Shown here piece after piece: positions 1 through 15,141 of a stretch of DNA of 64,000 nt. The notes under the pieces were generated by a model. The model was given only the letters and a program-made list of their open reading frames with translations, searched no databases and was not told the DNA's origin. A program made the translations under genes and the position numbers. This stretch comes from Pseudomonas marincola (GTDB taxonomy: Bacteria > Pseudomonadota > Gammaproteobacteria > Pseudomonadales > Pseudomonadaceae): assembly GCF_900116605.1 (NCBI RefSeq), contig NZ_FPBC01000008.1, forward strand, positions 186,001 to 250,000, in the 5' to 3' direction. Numbering within the stretch: position 1 is the stretch's first letter; every line of letters starts with the position of its first letter.

Positions 1-822
1 TGTTTCGCCCGCGCCGGCCAGCTTGGCCAATGCGCAGGCGTAACGAATTTTGATTTCTTCGGCGTACTGCGTAGGGGTACGCAGCGCCATGGCGATGTCG
101 TTGGTGACTTGATCGCCGGCAATCGGAATCACCGCTGTGTGGCGAATTGCGCCTTCGGTGAAGATGCAGATATCGGTGGTGCCGCCGCCAATATCGACCA
201 GGCAAACGCCCAGCTCTTTCTCGTCATCGGTCAGTACCGCGTAAGCCGAAGCCAGTTGCTCAAGGATGATGTCGTCAACCTCAAGGCCACAGCGGCGCAC
301 GCACTTCTCGATGTTCTGCGCTGCATTCACTGCACAGGTAACAACGTGCACTTTGGCTTCGAGACGAACGCCACTCATGCCCAGCGGCTCGCGAACGCCT
401 TCCTGGTTATCGATCACGTAATCCTGCGGCAACGTGTGCAGAACCCGCTGATCAGCAGGAATTGCAACGGCCTGAGCAGCGTCGAGTACGCGTTCGAGGT
501 CGGCCTGGCTGACCTCACGATCACGGATGGCGACAATCCCGTGGGAGTTCAGGCTGCGGATATGGTTGCCGGCAACGCCGACAAACGCCGAGTGAATCCG
601 GCAGCCTGCCATCAACTGGGCCTCCTCGATCGCACGCTGGATCGACTGCACGGTGGACTCAATGTTGACCACGACGCCCTTCTTCAGGCCGCGCGAGGGA
701 TGAGTACCGATACCGACGATTTCCAGCTGGCCATCAGCCGCGACCTCACCCACCAGCGCCACTACTTTCGAAGTGCCGATGTCGAGAGCAACGATCATCT
801 TTCCGCTCTGCACGTTTGCCAT
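1..822 (-). CDS. ftsA: Cell division protein FtsA (partial, C-terminus off the window)
   Basis: Actin-like ATPase that tethers FtsZ to the inner membrane and recruits later divisome proteins. I translated the minus strand: it begins MANVQSGKMIVALDIGTSK at 822, and the phosphate-binding motif DIGTSKVVALVGE lies near residues 14-26. A second nucleotide-binding block, VDIGGGTTDICIF, lies near residues 200-212. About 274 codons are visible and no stop is reached before base 1, so roughly the last third is missing, including the C-terminal membrane helix. The start has an AGGAGAAGG ribosome site just upstream. It follows ftsQ by 20 bases, as in the usual ddlB-ftsQ-ftsA order; ftsZ should lie further left. 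Confidence 0.96.
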   Translation of the reverse strand, partial: MANVQSGKMIVALDIGTSKVVALVGEVAADGQLEIVGIGTHPSRGLKKGVVVNIESTVQSIQRAIEEAQLMAGCRIHSAFVGVAGNHIRSLNSHGIVAIRDREVSQADLERVLDAAQAVAIPADQRVLHTLPQDYVIDNQEGVREPLGMSGVRLEAKVHVVTCAVNAAQNIEKCVRRCGLEVDDIILEQLASAYAVLTDDEKELGVCLVDIGGGTTDICIFTEGAIRHTAVIPIAGDQVTNDIAMALRTPTQYAEEIKIRYACALAKLAGAGET

Positions 823-842
823 TTGTCTTGCCTTCTCCTGAT

Positions 843-1700
843 TCACTGCACGACAGCAGTGTTAGCTGCCGTGATCACGGCCGGTTCACGCCACGCAACG
901 GCCAGGCCGTTGGAGTAACGCAGATCGATCCGCGCAATATTCTCTATTTGGTCACTCAGCTTCTTGTCATAAATGGTCATGAAGCGGCGAATCTTGTCGA
1001 TCAGATGATCGCGGCCCAGCAGCATCTCGATGCCCTGACCCGTGGTTAAAAACCAGCTGCCACGATCACGCAGTTCAAGGCGCGCGACGGTAAAGCCAAT
1101 GGGGCGCAACATCTGGCTGAGCACTTGATACTGCTGCATCACTTTTTGCTGCGCCCGCTGCGGACCGTAAAGCTGCGGCAGGTGCTGATAATTCGCCAGC
1201 TCCTGCGGGGCAAACGACTGGCCCTGATTGTTCAACAGCGCGGCATCGCCCCAGCGAGCGATTGGCAGTTGTTCTTCGAGCTTGATCTGTACCTGGTCTG
1301 GCCATACGCGACGCACTTGTGCGCTGGCGATCCACGGCATGCTTTCAAGTTCGTGACGCATACCGACCAGATCCACGCTGAAGAAGCTCGCCGAAACAAA
1401 CGGGGCGATGCGCTCCTGCACCGACTGCTGGCTGATGTAGCTCAAGTCGCCATCAACACTGATTTTCAAAATCGGCTGATCGGCATACGGCAGCAAACGC
1501 AGCGAGGCTTCATACGCGCCAATCCCCAGCGCCAACAGCAGCAACGGCCAGGTCACGCTCTTGAGAAACTTGAAGCTCGGTTTCGGCAAGCGCTTGCTCA
1601 ACGGCTCCTTGGCCACCAAACGGCTGGCGCCGCGCTGCGCAGGCTTGGCACGCAAAGGTGCGCCATTGGTGCCTGGCTGATGACGAAGGATGGCGTTCAT
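843..1700 (-). CDS. ftsQ: Cell division protein FtsQ
   Basis: Bitopic inner-membrane divisome protein that links FtsA/FtsZ to FtsL-FtsB and the septal synthase FtsW-FtsI. The 285 residues show a basic cytoplasmic N-terminus (about 1-47), one membrane helix (about 48-66, [17 protein letters not shown]), then a periplasmic POTRA-like region starting near [14 protein letters not shown], followed by the FtsQ/DivIB beta domain. The length is normal for pseudomonads. It starts only 3 bases after the ddlB stop, so it is surely part of the dcw operon and may be translationally coupled. Nothing unusual is seen. Confidence 0.97.
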   Translation of the reverse strand: MNAILRHQPGTNGAPLRAKPAQRGASRLVAKEPLSKRLPKPSFKFLKSVTWPLLLLALGIGAYEASLRLLPYADQPILKISVDGDLSYISQQSVQERIAPFVSASFFSVDLVGMRHELESMPWIASAQVRRVWPDQVQIKLEEQLPIARWGDAALLNNQGQSFAPQELANYQHLPQLYGPQRAQQKVMQQYQVLSQMLRPIGFTVARLELRDRGSWFLTTGQGIEMLLGRDHLIDKIRRFMTIYDKKLSDQIENIARIDLRYSNGLAVAWREPAVITAANTAVVQ

Positions 1701-1703
1701 GAC

Positions 1704-4088
<2,385 letters not shown>

Positions 4089-4096
<8 letters not shown>

Positions 4097-5159
4097 GGGC
4101 CACCTCCAGGCAAATCTCAACGACGCTGCGTGTGGCGTCAGGTTTGGCCAGGCTACGGGCAGTAGTGGCCATGGTTGTTAGTTTTTGTGGCTGCATCAAA
4201 ACCTCGTTCAGCTGCGCGGCCAGCATTGCCGCGTCAGTGGAGCGTTGCGGGAGGAGCACGGCGGCACCCTCGTTCGCGAGAAATTCGGCGTTGCGTGTCT
4301 GGTGGTCGTCAATCGCATGGGGCAATGGCAGCAAGAATGCTGGCAAACCCGCTGCCGCCAATTCACTGACCGTTAGCGCACCTGCACGACAAATAACCAT
4401 GTCTGCCCAACCATAGGCCTGCGCCATGTCCTTGATAAATGGGGCGACTTGCGCTTCGACGCCTACATTGCGATATCGTTCGCCAGTAATTTCACTGTGT
4501 TGCTTGCCCGCCTGATGAAACACCTCGGGGCGCACTTCAGGGTCAATCAACGACAGCGCTTCTGGCAGCAATTTATTCAGTGGTTCAGCGCCCAGACTGC
4601 CGCCCAAGACCAGCAAACGCGGCTTGCGATTGGCAAGCGGTTGACGCGGGGTTTCCAGGAACAGTTCTTCACGCACCGGGTTGCCGGTGGTACGGCGCTT
4701 GTCGGATGCGCTGAAGGTGTTCGGGAAGGCTTCACACACGCGAGCGGCGAATGGCGCCAGGCTGCGGTTAGCCGTACCGGCCACTGCGTTTTGCTCATGA
4801 ATGATCAAAGGTGCGCCGCACAGGCGTGCCGCCAAGCCGCCTGGACCGGTCACATAACCGCCCATGCCGAGCACGCAGACTGGCTGCAACTGGCGCATGA
4901 CTTTGCGCGCTTGATACAGCGCCTTGAGCAGTTGGAACGGGGCCTTGAGCAGCGACAGCTTGCCCTTGCCACGCAAACCACTGACATCGATCAGGTGCAG
5001 CGGCAAACCGGCAGCCGGCACCAGTTCGTTTTCGATGCCACGCGGAGTGCCCAGCCAATGCACGCTGTATCCGCGCGCCTTGAATTCGCTTGCACAGGCC
5101 AGCGCCGGGAACACGTGCCCGCCAGTACCGCCTGCCATTATCAGAACATTACCGGCCAC
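4089..5159 (-). CDS. murG: UDP-GlcNAc:undecaprenyl-PP-MurNAc-pentapeptide GlcNAc transferase MurG
   Basis: Peripheral inner-membrane GT28 glycosyltransferase that converts lipid I to lipid II. The 356 residues carry the N-terminal glycine loop [14 protein letters not shown] (about 8-21), the second loop [10 protein letters not shown] (about 187-196) and the UDP-GlcNAc site [19 protein letters not shown] (about 243-261) with the downstream DDHQTRNAE block. The start is GTG at 5159, which gives the family-typical N-terminus GNVLIMAGG and overlaps the end of ftsW by 11 bases. This fits the family's standard length and place in dcw. Confidence 0.98.
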
Positions 5160-6378
5160 GAGCGACCTCCTTTACAGGTGCAGTCGCCAGATCGGCAAAA
5201 TCCGACTCGGTGAAATCGACATCTTCACTGCCGAGCGAGGTCCGACGCTCCCACTCGATGCGCAGCAGCAGCGCCAGACTGACGCAGCAAATAACCAGCG
5301 AGCTGCCGCCGTAACTGAGGAACGGCAGGGTAAGACCTTTGGTTGGCAGCAGGCCGACGTTTACGCCGATGTTGATCAGGATCTGGCCGATCCACAGAAA
5401 TGCCAGACCGTAGGCCACGTAGGCGGCGAAGAACTGCTTGGCCTTCTCGGCCCACAAACCGATATACAAGGCGCGGACGCTGACGAACACAAACAGCGCC
5501 ACGGTGGTCAGTGCGCCAACCATGCCGAGCTCTTCAGCGAGTACCGAGAACACGAAGTCGGTGTGCGCTTCTGGCAGGTAGAACTGCTTCTGAATACTGT
5601 TGCCGAGGCCAACGCCAATCCACTCGCCACGACCAAATGCGATCAGGGCCTGACTCAACTGGTAGCCAGCACCGAACTGATCCGCCCACGGGTCGGCGAA
5701 GTTGGTCATACGCGCCCAGCGATACGGGTCTTGTACCAGCCAGACCACAGCGCCCACAGCGAGCAACACCATGACCCCGAAGCGGAACAGGCCAACACCA
5801 CCAAGGAACAACATGGCAGCCGCGGCACCGAACATCACCACCGTTGCACCGAAGTCAGGTTCAAGCAGCAACAACAGCGCCATCGGCATCAGCACGGCGA
5901 AAGGTTTGATGAAACCGGCCCAGCTTTCGCGGACCTGCTCCTGGCGACGAACCAGATAACCGGCCAGGAACAACACCACAAAGACTTTGGCGATTTCTGA
6001 AGGCTGCACGTTGAATGCCCCGAAGCCGATCCAGCGCATAGAGCCGTTTACCTCACGGCCAACCCCCGGAATCAGCACCATCAGCAACAGGGCAAATGCC
6101 ACGAGCAGCAGCATCCAGCCGTAACGCTGCCATGTCGCAATCGGAATCATCAACACAATGCCGGCCGCACCCAGACCAATCAGCAGATAGATCAGGTGGC
6201 GGATCATGTAATACAGCGGGCTGCCGGTATTCACCGCAGCCACTTCGGTAGACGCCGAGGCGATCATCACCAGACCAATCCCCAGCAGTGCCAGGCAACC
6301 TGCCAGCAGCGGGAAGTCCATGCTCATGCCGCGTGGGCCGAACAGCGGTGACGGATAAGGGCGCAGGAATTCGAACAT
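5149..6378 (-). CDS. ftsW: Septal peptidoglycan glycosyltransferase FtsW (SEDS family)
   Basis: Polytopic SEDS-family protein that polymerises lipid II at the septum together with FtsI. I took the ATG at 6378 (MFEFLRPYPSPLF, 409 residues), which overlaps the murD stop as TGATG; the frame is open for 26 more codons upstream, but those lie inside murD and do not look like FtsW. About ten hydrophobic segments are visible. The SEDS signature INIGVNVGLLPTKGLTLPFL near residues 337-356, followed by SYGGSSL, is intact. The C-terminal cytoplasmic tail (SEDVDFTESDFADLATA) is acidic. Confidence 0.97.
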   Translation of the reverse strand: MFEFLRPYPSPLFGPRGMSMDFPLLAGCLALLGIGLVMIASASTEVAAVNTGSPLYYMIRHLIYLLIGLGAAGIVLMIPIATWQRYGWMLLLVAFALLLMVLIPGVGREVNGSMRWIGFGAFNVQPSEIAKVFVVLFLAGYLVRRQEQVRESWAGFIKPFAVLMPMALLLLLEPDFGATVVMFGAAAAMLFLGGVGLFRFGVMVLLAVGAVVWLVQDPYRWARMTNFADPWADQFGAGYQLSQALIAFGRGEWIGVGLGNSIQKQFYLPEAHTDFVFSVLAEELGMVGALTTVALFVFVSVRALYIGLWAEKAKQFFAAYVAYGLAFLWIGQILINIGVNVGLLPTKGLTLPFLSYGGSSLVICCVSLALLLRIEWERRTSLGSEDVDFTESDFADLATAPVKEVARGR

Positions 6379-7724
6379 CAGTTCAACGCCTCCGCCGCTT
6401 GTGCAAAGAGGCGACCGCGCTCTTCGAAGTTCTTGAACATGTCCAAGCTCGCGCATGCCGGCGACAGCAACACGGCATCACCCGCCTCGGCCAACTCGGC
6501 GCAACGGGCAACCGCTTCTTGCAGCGTGCTCACATGCACCAGCGGTGCGCTGTCAGCCAGCGTTGCGGCCAGCAACGGCGCATCGCGACCCAGCAAAACA
6601 ACCGCGCGGCAGAAACGTGCCACTGGCTTGGCCAACGCCGAGAAGTCTGCGCCCTTGCCATCGCCACCGGCGATCAACACCAGCTTGCCGCTGATATCCG
6701 CACCCAAGCCTTCGATAGCAGCCAGTGCAGCGCCAACATTAGTGGCTTTGGAGTCATCGTAATAATTCACACCGCGCAGCTCGCGAACCCACTGACAACG
6801 ATGGGCAAGGCCGGTGAACTGCTTGAGCGTTTCCAGCATGGCCGCCATCGGCAGGCCGACTGCATGGCCCAGCGCTAAAGCGGCCAAGGCATTCGACTGG
6901 TTATGCGCGCCGCGAATTTTCAGCTCGCTAACCGGCATCAAGGCATCGAATTTGAAGCCGAGGCATTTCTCGCCGTTTTCGTCGATCAGACCGAAACGCT
7001 GGAAGTCCGGCTTACCCAAGCCGTAGCTCCAGCAAGGCACCTGATCGGCAATCAGCGGCCGCGACAACGGATCGTCGCGATTCACCACAACCTGACGTGC
7101 GCCACGGAAAATGCGGTGCTTGGCCAGATGATAAGCCGGCAGATCAGCATAGCGATCCATGTGGTCTTCGCTGATGTTCAGGCACGTCGCCACTTCGGCG
7201 TTCAGCTGCTCGGTGGTTTCCAGCTGGAAGCTCGACAGCTCAAGCACATAAAGCTCAACATCATCGGACAACAGATCCAGCGCTGGTGTGCCCAGGTTAC
7301 CGCCTGCGGCGACCTTCTTGCCCGCTGCTGCGGCCATTTCGGCAACCAGCGTAGTCACGGTGCTTTTTGCGTTGGAACCGGTGATCGCCACAATCGGTGC
7401 TTTGGCGTGACGGGCAAACAAGTCGATATCGCCCGACATCTTGACCCCGCGCCTGGCCGCCTCCTGCAACTGCGGCGTGGCAATAGCCAGGCCCGGGCTC
7501 ACCAGCAACTCGCTGGCGCGGCAGAGGAACTCGACATCCAGCTCGCCACAGCGCACTTCGACCTCTGGGAACTGTTCACGCAAGGTGGCCAGCTCCGGAG
7601 GATTCGCACGTGTGTCTGCCACGGCAAAGCGGGCACCCTGACGCGCGAGGAAGCGCACCAGCGACATGCCACTTTTGCCGAGGCCGACAATAATGCGGAA
7701 GTTGTCTGTAGCGATCAGGCTCAT
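6378..7724 (-). CDS. murD: UDP-N-acetylmuramoylalanine--D-glutamate ligase MurD
   Basis: Second Mur ligase; adds D-glutamate to UDP-MurNAc-L-Ala. Features in 448 residues: N-terminal UDP-binding motif IIVGLGKSGMSLVRFLA (about 11-27), P-loop AITGSNAKSTVTTL (about 113-126), where GSNAKST replaces the commoner GTNGKST as is usual in Pseudomonas, and YDDSKATNVGAALAA (about 321-335). It starts 7 bases after the mraY stop and ends inside the ftsW start codon. Normal length; no oddity beyond the P-loop variant. Confidence 0.98.
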   Translation of the reverse strand: MSLIATDNFRIIVGLGKSGMSLVRFLARQGARFAVADTRANPPELATLREQFPEVEVRCGELDVEFLCRASELLVSPGLAIATPQLQEAARRGVKMSGDIDLFARHAKAPIVAITGSNAKSTVTTLVAEMAAAAGKKVAAGGNLGTPALDLLSDDVELYVLELSSFQLETTEQLNAEVATCLNISEDHMDRYADLPAYHLAKHRIFRGARQVVVNRDDPLSRPLIADQVPCWSYGLGKPDFQRFGLIDENGEKCLGFKFDALMPVSELKIRGAHNQSNALAALALGHAVGLPMAAMLETLKQFTGLAHRCQWVRELRGVNYYDDSKATNVGAALAAIEGLGADISGKLVLIAGGDGKGADFSALAKPVARFCRAVVLLGRDAPLLAATLADSAPLVHVSTLQEAVARCAELAEAGDAVLLSPACASLDMFKNFEERGRLFAQAAEALN

Positions 7725-7731
7725 CGTGTCC

Positions 7732-8814
7732 TCAACGCAATTTCAAAGTGGAAAGACCGATCAACACCAAAATCACGGTGATGATCCAGAAACGTACAAT
7801 TACCCGCGGCTCCGGCCAGCCCTTCAATTCGAAGTGGTGATGGATCGGCGCCATGCGGAACACGCGCTTGCCGGTCAGCTTGAATGAAGCGACCTGAATG
7901 ATGACCGACAGGGTTTCCATCACGAACACGCCGCCCATGATGAACAGCACCACTTCCTGGCGCACGATGACGGCGATGGTGCCCAGTGCAGCGCCCAGCG
8001 CCAGCGCGCCAACGTCACCCATGAAGACCTGAGCCGGATAGGTGTTGAACCAGAGGAAACCGAGACCGGCACCCACCAGCGCCGAGCAAAACACGATCAG
8101 CTCGCCCGCGCCTGGCACGTAAGGAATCAGCAGGTAATCAGCGAATTTCACGTTGCCCGACAGGTAGCAGAAGATTCCCAGCGCACCGCCAACCATCACG
8201 GTTGGGAGAATGGCCAGACCATCAAGGCCGTCAGTCAGGTTGACCGCGTTGCTTGAGCCCACGATTACCAGATAGGTCAGTACGACGAAGCCTGCGCCCA
8301 GCGGAATGCTGACATCTTTCAGCAGCGGCAGGATCAGCGTGGTTTCAACCGGTGTTTGCGCTGTCATATAAAGGAACACGGCAGCGCTTAAGCCAAATAC
8401 CGACTGCCAGAAATACTTCCAGCGGCTCGGCAGGCCGCGCGAGTTCTTCTCGATCACCTTGCGGTAGTCATCCACCCAGCCCACAGCGCCGAACAGCAGG
8501 GTTACAGCCAGAACCACCCAGACATAACGGTTGCTCAGATCTGCCCACAGCAGCGTGCTGACGGTAATGGCAGAGAGGATCAGCGCGCCACCCATGGTCG
8601 GCGTGCCTTTCTTCGACAGGTGCGACTGCGGACCGTCATTACGGACCGATTGGCCGATCTGACGGGTTTGCAAGGTACGGATCATCCACGGGCCGAGGCA
8701 CAGCGCGATAACCAGTGCAGTGAGCACACCGAGAATTCCGCGCAGTGTCAGGTACTGGAATACAGCGAAACCAGTGTGGAACTGTTGCAGGTACTCGGCC
8801 AGCAGCAGCAGCAT
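7732..8814 (-). CDS. mraY: Phospho-N-acetylmuramoyl-pentapeptide transferase MraY
   Basis: Integral membrane enzyme that moves phospho-MurNAc-pentapeptide from UDP to undecaprenyl phosphate, making lipid I. The 360 residues give about ten membrane segments. Catalytic landmarks are visible: [14 protein letters not shown] (the Asp-Asp pair near 115), [16 protein letters not shown] (near 186-201), and the histidine motif [15 protein letters not shown] near 321-335. The ATG abuts the murF stop with no gap, so murF and mraY are probably coupled. Standard length. Confidence 0.98.
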   Translation of the reverse strand: MLLLLAEYLQQFHTGFAVFQYLTLRGILGVLTALVIALCLGPWMIRTLQTRQIGQSVRNDGPQSHLSKKGTPTMGGALILSAITVSTLLWADLSNRYVWVVLAVTLLFGAVGWVDDYRKVIEKNSRGLPSRWKYFWQSVFGLSAAVFLYMTAQTPVETTLILPLLKDVSIPLGAGFVVLTYLVIVGSSNAVNLTDGLDGLAILPTVMVGGALGIFCYLSGNVKFADYLLIPYVPGAGELIVFCSALVGAGLGFLWFNTYPAQVFMGDVGALALGAALGTIAVIVRQEVVLFIMGGVFVMETLSVIIQVASFKLTGKRVFRMAPIHHHFELKGWPEPRVIVRFWIITVILVLIGLSTLKLR

Positions 8815-10194
8815 TTAGTGAATCTCCCCAGACGTGCCACAAAGAGCCGCGACGATTTTCTCCATCGCGGCGCTGCGTGAACCTTTAATAAGTAAAGTGG
8901 TGTCACCCGATTCGAGGCGAAGCGCTTCGATCAGGCTGGCTTGATCGGCGAAATGCCGGCCATTTGTTGCGAATTCTTCTACAGCAAAACTCATGAGCGG
9001 TCCGACGGCATACAGCGCATCAACTTTGCCCTTGGCATACTCGCCAACAGCACGGTGACTTTGCTCAGCCCATTCCCCCAATTCGCCCATATCTCCGAGC
9101 ACCAGAACAGTGCGGCCGGAAAAGCCGGCGAGTATATCAATCGCCGCGCAAATCGACGCGGGATTTGCGTTGTAGGTGTCATCGATTACGCGCATGCCAT
9201 TGGGCGCCAACTGCGCTACTGCACGGCCTTTCACCGGTTGCAGCGCTTCGAGCCCGGCCTTGATATCGATGAGCGGTACGCTCAGCGCATGTGCCGCGGC
9301 CGCAGCAGCCAGCGCATTGCTGATGTTGTGTTCGCCCAGCAAGTTGAGCTGAATGCGCGCCATGCCTTCACTGCAATTGAGGGTGAAGTTGGCGCAACCA
9401 CGCGGGTCACGACCGCAATCGCTGGCGTGAAAATCGGCGCTGCTGTCGACCTTGGCGAAACTCAGAACAGACGCGGGCTTGGCGCGCTCGCTCCAGATGG
9501 CAAACGCCGCGTCGTCCTTGTTCAGCACCGCAATGTGGTGCTCGCTCAGGCTGGCGATGATTTCGCCCTTGGCTTCTACGATTTTTTCCGGGCCGCCAAA
9601 CTCGCCAACATGTGCAGTACCGGCGTTGGTGATCATCGCCACCTGCGGCTTGGCCAGGCTAACGGTGTAGGCAATTTCGCCAACGCGCGATGCGCCCAGC
9701 TCGATTACCGCTGCTTTATGCTCGGGGCTCAACTCGAGCAAGGTCAGCGGTGCGCCCAAATCATTGTTCAGGTTGCCGCGCGTCGCCAGAACGGCCGAGG
9801 CCTCCCCTGCATTGGCTTCACGCATGATGCTAGCCAGCATCTCTTTAACTGTGGTTTTGCCGCTTGAGCCGGTAACCGCAGCCAGTGGGCCACGGTAGGC
9901 TTTGCGGTTCATCGCGGCCAGCTGACCTAGTGCCATGCGGCAATCTTTGACGATGAGCTGCGGCAAGGTTGAATCGGCAATGTGGCGTTCGACCAGAGCA
10001 GCGACAGCGCCCTTGCCAGCGACTTCATTCAAATAATCATGACCATCGAAGCGCGGACCGGTCAGGGCAATAAACAACTGACCCGGCTTGATGCTGCGGC
10101 TATCGGTATTGACTGCATCGAACTCGCCGTCTGCACCGATAAGCTGCGCATCAAGTGCGCTCAACAACTCAGAAAAACGCAGTGCCTTAAGCAT
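8815..10194 (-). CDS. murF: UDP-MurNAc-tripeptide--D-Ala-D-Ala ligase MurF
   Basis: Last cytoplasmic Mur ligase; attaches the D-Ala-D-Ala made by DdlB. The start is the ATG at 10194 (MLKALRFSELLSALDAQL, 459 residues). It overlaps the end of murE by 8 bases and reproduces the N-terminus seen in other pseudomonads; the frame is open for a further 85 codons inside murE, but that stretch is arginine-rich shadow. Motifs: P-loop GSSGKTTVKEM near 108-118, RGNLNNDLGAPLTL near 135-148, and DTYNANPASICAA near 330-342. Sits between murE and mraY. Confidence 0.97.
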   Translation of the reverse strand: MLKALRFSELLSALDAQLIGADGEFDAVNTDSRSIKPGQLFIALTGPRFDGHDYLNEVAGKGAVAALVERHIADSTLPQLIVKDCRMALGQLAAMNRKAYRGPLAAVTGSSGKTTVKEMLASIMREANAGEASAVLATRGNLNNDLGAPLTLLELSPEHKAAVIELGASRVGEIAYTVSLAKPQVAMITNAGTAHVGEFGGPEKIVEAKGEIIASLSEHHIAVLNKDDAAFAIWSERAKPASVLSFAKVDSSADFHASDCGRDPRGCANFTLNCSEGMARIQLNLLGEHNISNALAAAAAAHALSVPLIDIKAGLEALQPVKGRAVAQLAPNGMRVIDDTYNANPASICAAIDILAGFSGRTVLVLGDMGELGEWAEQSHRAVGEYAKGKVDALYAVGPLMSFAVEEFATNGRHFADQASLIEALRLESGDTTLLIKGSRSAAMEKIVAALCGTSGEIH

Positions 10195-11649
10195 GAGCAT
10201 TCTCCCAAGCTGTGAGTGCATTAGCCGCTTCGACCAGATCGGAGAACGGCTGACGCACGCCGTTGATTTCCTGATAATCCTCGTGCCCCTTGCCGGCCAG
10301 TACGACGATATCGCTGGCCTGCGCCGCCGCAACGACCTTGGCGATGGCCAGACTGCGTCCGGCGACGAACTCGACAGCGTCGGGCGCAACAAAGCCCTGA
10401 CGGATATCAGCAAAGATCTGCTCGGGCGCTTCGCTGCGCGGGTTGTCATCGGTAACTATCACAGCATCGGCCAGACGCTCGACCACTTCGGCCATCAGCG
10501 GACGCTTACCGCGGTCGCGGTCACCACCGCAGCCAAACACGCAGGTCAGACGCCCCTGAACATGTGGGCGCAGTGCTTCAAGGACTTTTTCCAGCGCGTC
10601 CGGAGTGTGGGCGTAATCGACCACAACCAATGGCTTCTCGCCGCCGCCCAAACGCTGCATGCGGCCAACCGGGCCTTGCAGATTTGGCAGCACCTTGAGA
10701 ATTTCATCCAGCGCGTAATCCAGCGCCAGCAGAGCGCCAACCACGGCCAGCAGGTTGCTCAGGTTGAAGCGGCCCAGCAAGGTGCTGCGCAGAATGCCTT
10801 CACCACGCGGGGTTACCAGCTTGGCGCGAACGCCGTGATCATCAAACTGCAGCGCGTTGCAGAACAGGTAAGCACTGCTGTCGATCAGGCTGTAAGTGAT
10901 CAGACGCGAGTCGTGCTGCTCTTGCGCCAGTTGCTGACCGAAGCTGTCATCCAGATTAAGTACGCGGCAACGCAGGCCCGGCCACGCGAACAGCTTGGCT
11001 TTGGCGGCCGCGTAGGCCTCCATCGAACCGTGATAATCGAGGTGATCGCGGGAAAGATTGGTCAGCACGGCAACATCAAATGCCAGCGCCGCCACCCGGC
11101 CCTGATCCAGACCATGGGACGAGACTTCCATCGCCACAGCGCGAGCATGGGATTTTTTCAGATCGGCCAGCACGGCCTGCACCCCAATCGGGTCCGGCGT
11201 GGTGTGCTTGCCCTGAGTCAGCGCGTTGTAGAAACCATTGCCCAGCGTGCCAACGATGCCGCACGGCTCGCCGAGCATGTCCAATGCCTGCGCCAGCAAC
11301 TGGCTGACGCTGGTTTTGCCATTGGTGCCAGTGATGCCAACCATATGCAGGGCGCGGCTCGGCTCACCGTAGAAACGACCGGCGATAGCCGACAGTTGGC
11401 CAGCCAGGCCTTTGATCGCAACCAGTTCGGCATTATCGACGCTCATGTCGAATGCGCCTTCGGCTTCATAAGCAACAGCAGCAGCGCCGCGCTCCAATGC
11501 GTCGGCAATGTGCTCGCGCCCATCCTGAGCCAGCCCCGGCACTGCCAGAAACAAGTCGCCCGGACGCACTTTGCGGCTGTCCAGAGTCAATTCGCGAATC
11601 AAGGTGCTCGACTGCGCTTTAGGAATGAGTTGGCTAAGTGGCATTGGCA

Positions 11650-11650
<1 letters not shown>
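10187..11650 (-). CDS. murE: UDP-MurNAc-L-Ala-D-Glu--meso-diaminopimelate ligase MurE
   Basis: Third Mur ligase; adds the diamino acid at position 3. In 487 residues I see the P-loop ITGTNGKTSVSQLLAQA (about 106-122) and the substrate signature DNPRSEAPEQI (about 398-408). The DNPR form is known to select meso-diaminopimelate rather than lysine, as expected for a Gram-negative. The ATG at 11650 overlaps the ftsI stop by one base. An in-frame ATG two codons later is an alternative start. Confidence 0.98.
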
Positions 11651-13666
<2,016 letters not shown>

Positions 13667-13670
<4 letters not shown>

Positions 13671-14608
13671 CTGACTTTCTCGGCGATGCGCATTACGGCG
13701 CTACGCGAACGGGGGTTGGCTTTGAGTTCGGCTTCCGAGGCGAATACTGGTTTGCCAATCAGTTTCAGGCGTGGCTCGAATGCCTTGGGGATAATTGGCA
13801 GGTCACGCGGCAACTTGTCGGCCTCGCCCTTGGCGTGCTTGCGCATGAACTGTTTGACGATGCGGTCTTCCAGCGAATGGAAGCTGATCACCACCAGACG
13901 ACCGCCCACTTCGAGGGATTCCAGCGCTGCATCCAGGCCACGCTCAAGGTCGCCCAACTCGTTATTGATGTAGATACGCAGCCCCTGGAAGGCACGGGTT
14001 GCCGGATTCTTGCCTTTTTCCCAGGCGGGATTGGCCACGGTCAGCACTTGCGCCAAATCTGCGGTGCGCTCAAATGCCTGCTCGCTACGACGCTGCACAA
14101 CGGCGCGCGCCATGCGCTTGGCAAAACGCTCTTCGCCGTATTCCTTGAATACGCGGGCGATTTCTTCTTCGCTGGCGGTGGCAATGAACTGGGCTGCGCT
14201 CACGCCACGATCCGGGTCCATGCGCATGTCCAGCGGGCCGTCATTAAGGAAGCTGAAACCGCGCTCGGCATCGTCCAGTTGAGGAGAAGAGACACCGAGG
14301 TCGAGCAGAATGCCGCTGATTTTGCCGTCGATCCCGCGGACAGCAGCTTCTTCGGCAAGTTCCGCAAAACTGCGTTGTACAACGACAAAGCGGCCGTCAT
14401 CGGCCGCTAGTGCATTTCCCGTGGCGATTGCCAGTGGGTCTTTGTCGAACCCTAGCAACCGCCCCTCTGCACCGAGCGTTTGGAGTATCAGGCGGCTATG
14501 CCCGCCGCGCCCGAATGTGCCATCGATATAGCAGCCGTCAGCGCGTACGGCGAGGCCTTCGACGGCTTCGTCCAATAACACGGTAATATGGCTGAAGTTG
14601 CTATTCAT
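13667..14608 (-). CDS. rsmH: 16S rRNA m4C1402 methyltransferase RsmH (MraW)
   Basis: SAM-dependent methylase of cytidine 1402 in the ribosomal P site, acting with RsmI (also in this window at 15832-16704), which 2'-O-methylates the same base. The SAM loop [11 protein letters not shown] lies near residues 27-37, and [16 protein letters not shown] near 236 is family-typical. I prefer the ATG at 14608 ([19 protein letters not shown], 313 residues), which matches pseudomonad orthologues. A GTG two codons upstream (14614) overlapping the mraZ stop is the alternative. No clear ribosome site precedes either, so translation is probably coupled to mraZ. Confidence 0.97.
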
Positions 14609-14610
14609 AG

Positions 14611-15066
14611 TCACAGGATCAAGTCACGTAGATCGTCGGTTAAAGCACCCGGTAGTTTGATAGCGGCCAAATCAGCCTCTGCCACGCCATTCCAGGTTTC
14701 TTCATCCCACAATTGAAATTTATCGAGTTGGCCAACCAGCATCGCGCGCTTGTCCAGCTTTGCGTATTCGCGCAAGCGCGGCGGAACCAGGAAACGACCA
14801 CTGGCATCCAGTTCAAGGTCAACGGCATTACCAATCAACAGACGCTGCAAGCGACGGTTCTCTTCACGGAAGGAAGCCAACGCGCGCAATTTCTGTTCAA
14901 TGATTTCCCACTCGGCGAGCGGATAGATGCACAAACAAGGGTCAATGGCGTCGATTGTTACGATGAGCTGGCCAGAACAACGCGAGACGAGCTCATCCCG
15001 ATACCGACTTGGCATCGCGAGCCGCCCTTTGGCGTCGAGATTAATGGCGTTAGCTCCGCGAAACAC
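14611..15066 (-). CDS. mraZ: Transcriptional regulator MraZ
   Basis: First gene of the dcw cluster; a SpoVT/AbrB-type DNA-binding protein that in E. coli represses its own operon by binding repeats near the promoter. The start is GTG at 15066 ([20 protein letters not shown], 151 residues), with AGGGGA upstream. The frame continues 19 codons further but into promoter sequence. Two MraZ half-domains are visible, each with its DAKGR/DASGR signature: [18 protein letters not shown] (about 9-26) and [18 protein letters not shown] (about 90-107). Four phased boxes stand just upstream (15100-15132). Confidence 0.96.
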   Translation of the reverse strand: MFRGANAINLDAKGRLAMPSRYRDELVSRCSGQLIVTIDAIDPCLCIYPLAEWEIIEQKLRALASFREENRRLQRLLIGNAVDLELDASGRFLVPPRLREYAKLDKRAMLVGQLDKFQLWDEETWNGVAEADLAAIKLPGALTDDLRDLIL

Positions 15067-15099
15067 GGTTGCACATCCCCTTTTATTAGCTTTCCATGC

Positions 15100-15132
15100 C
15101 CAAAAAAACCCACTTCGTGCCACTTCTTACCA
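15100..15132 (-). promoter_or_regulatory. Array of four MraZ-type boxes
   Basis: Read on the minus strand, TGG recurs four times at exactly 10-base intervals (plus-strand CCA at 15130, 15120, 15110 and 15100), in the contexts AAGTGGTAAG, AAGTGGCACG, AAGTGGGTTT and TTTTGGGCAT. Helically phased TGG(G) repeats in front of mraZ are the known target of MraZ in other bacteria. The array begins just downstream of the predicted transcription start, which suits repression of the whole dcw operon by its first product. Binding itself is inferred. Confidence 0.75.
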
Positions 15133-15141
15133 CTTGCGCAC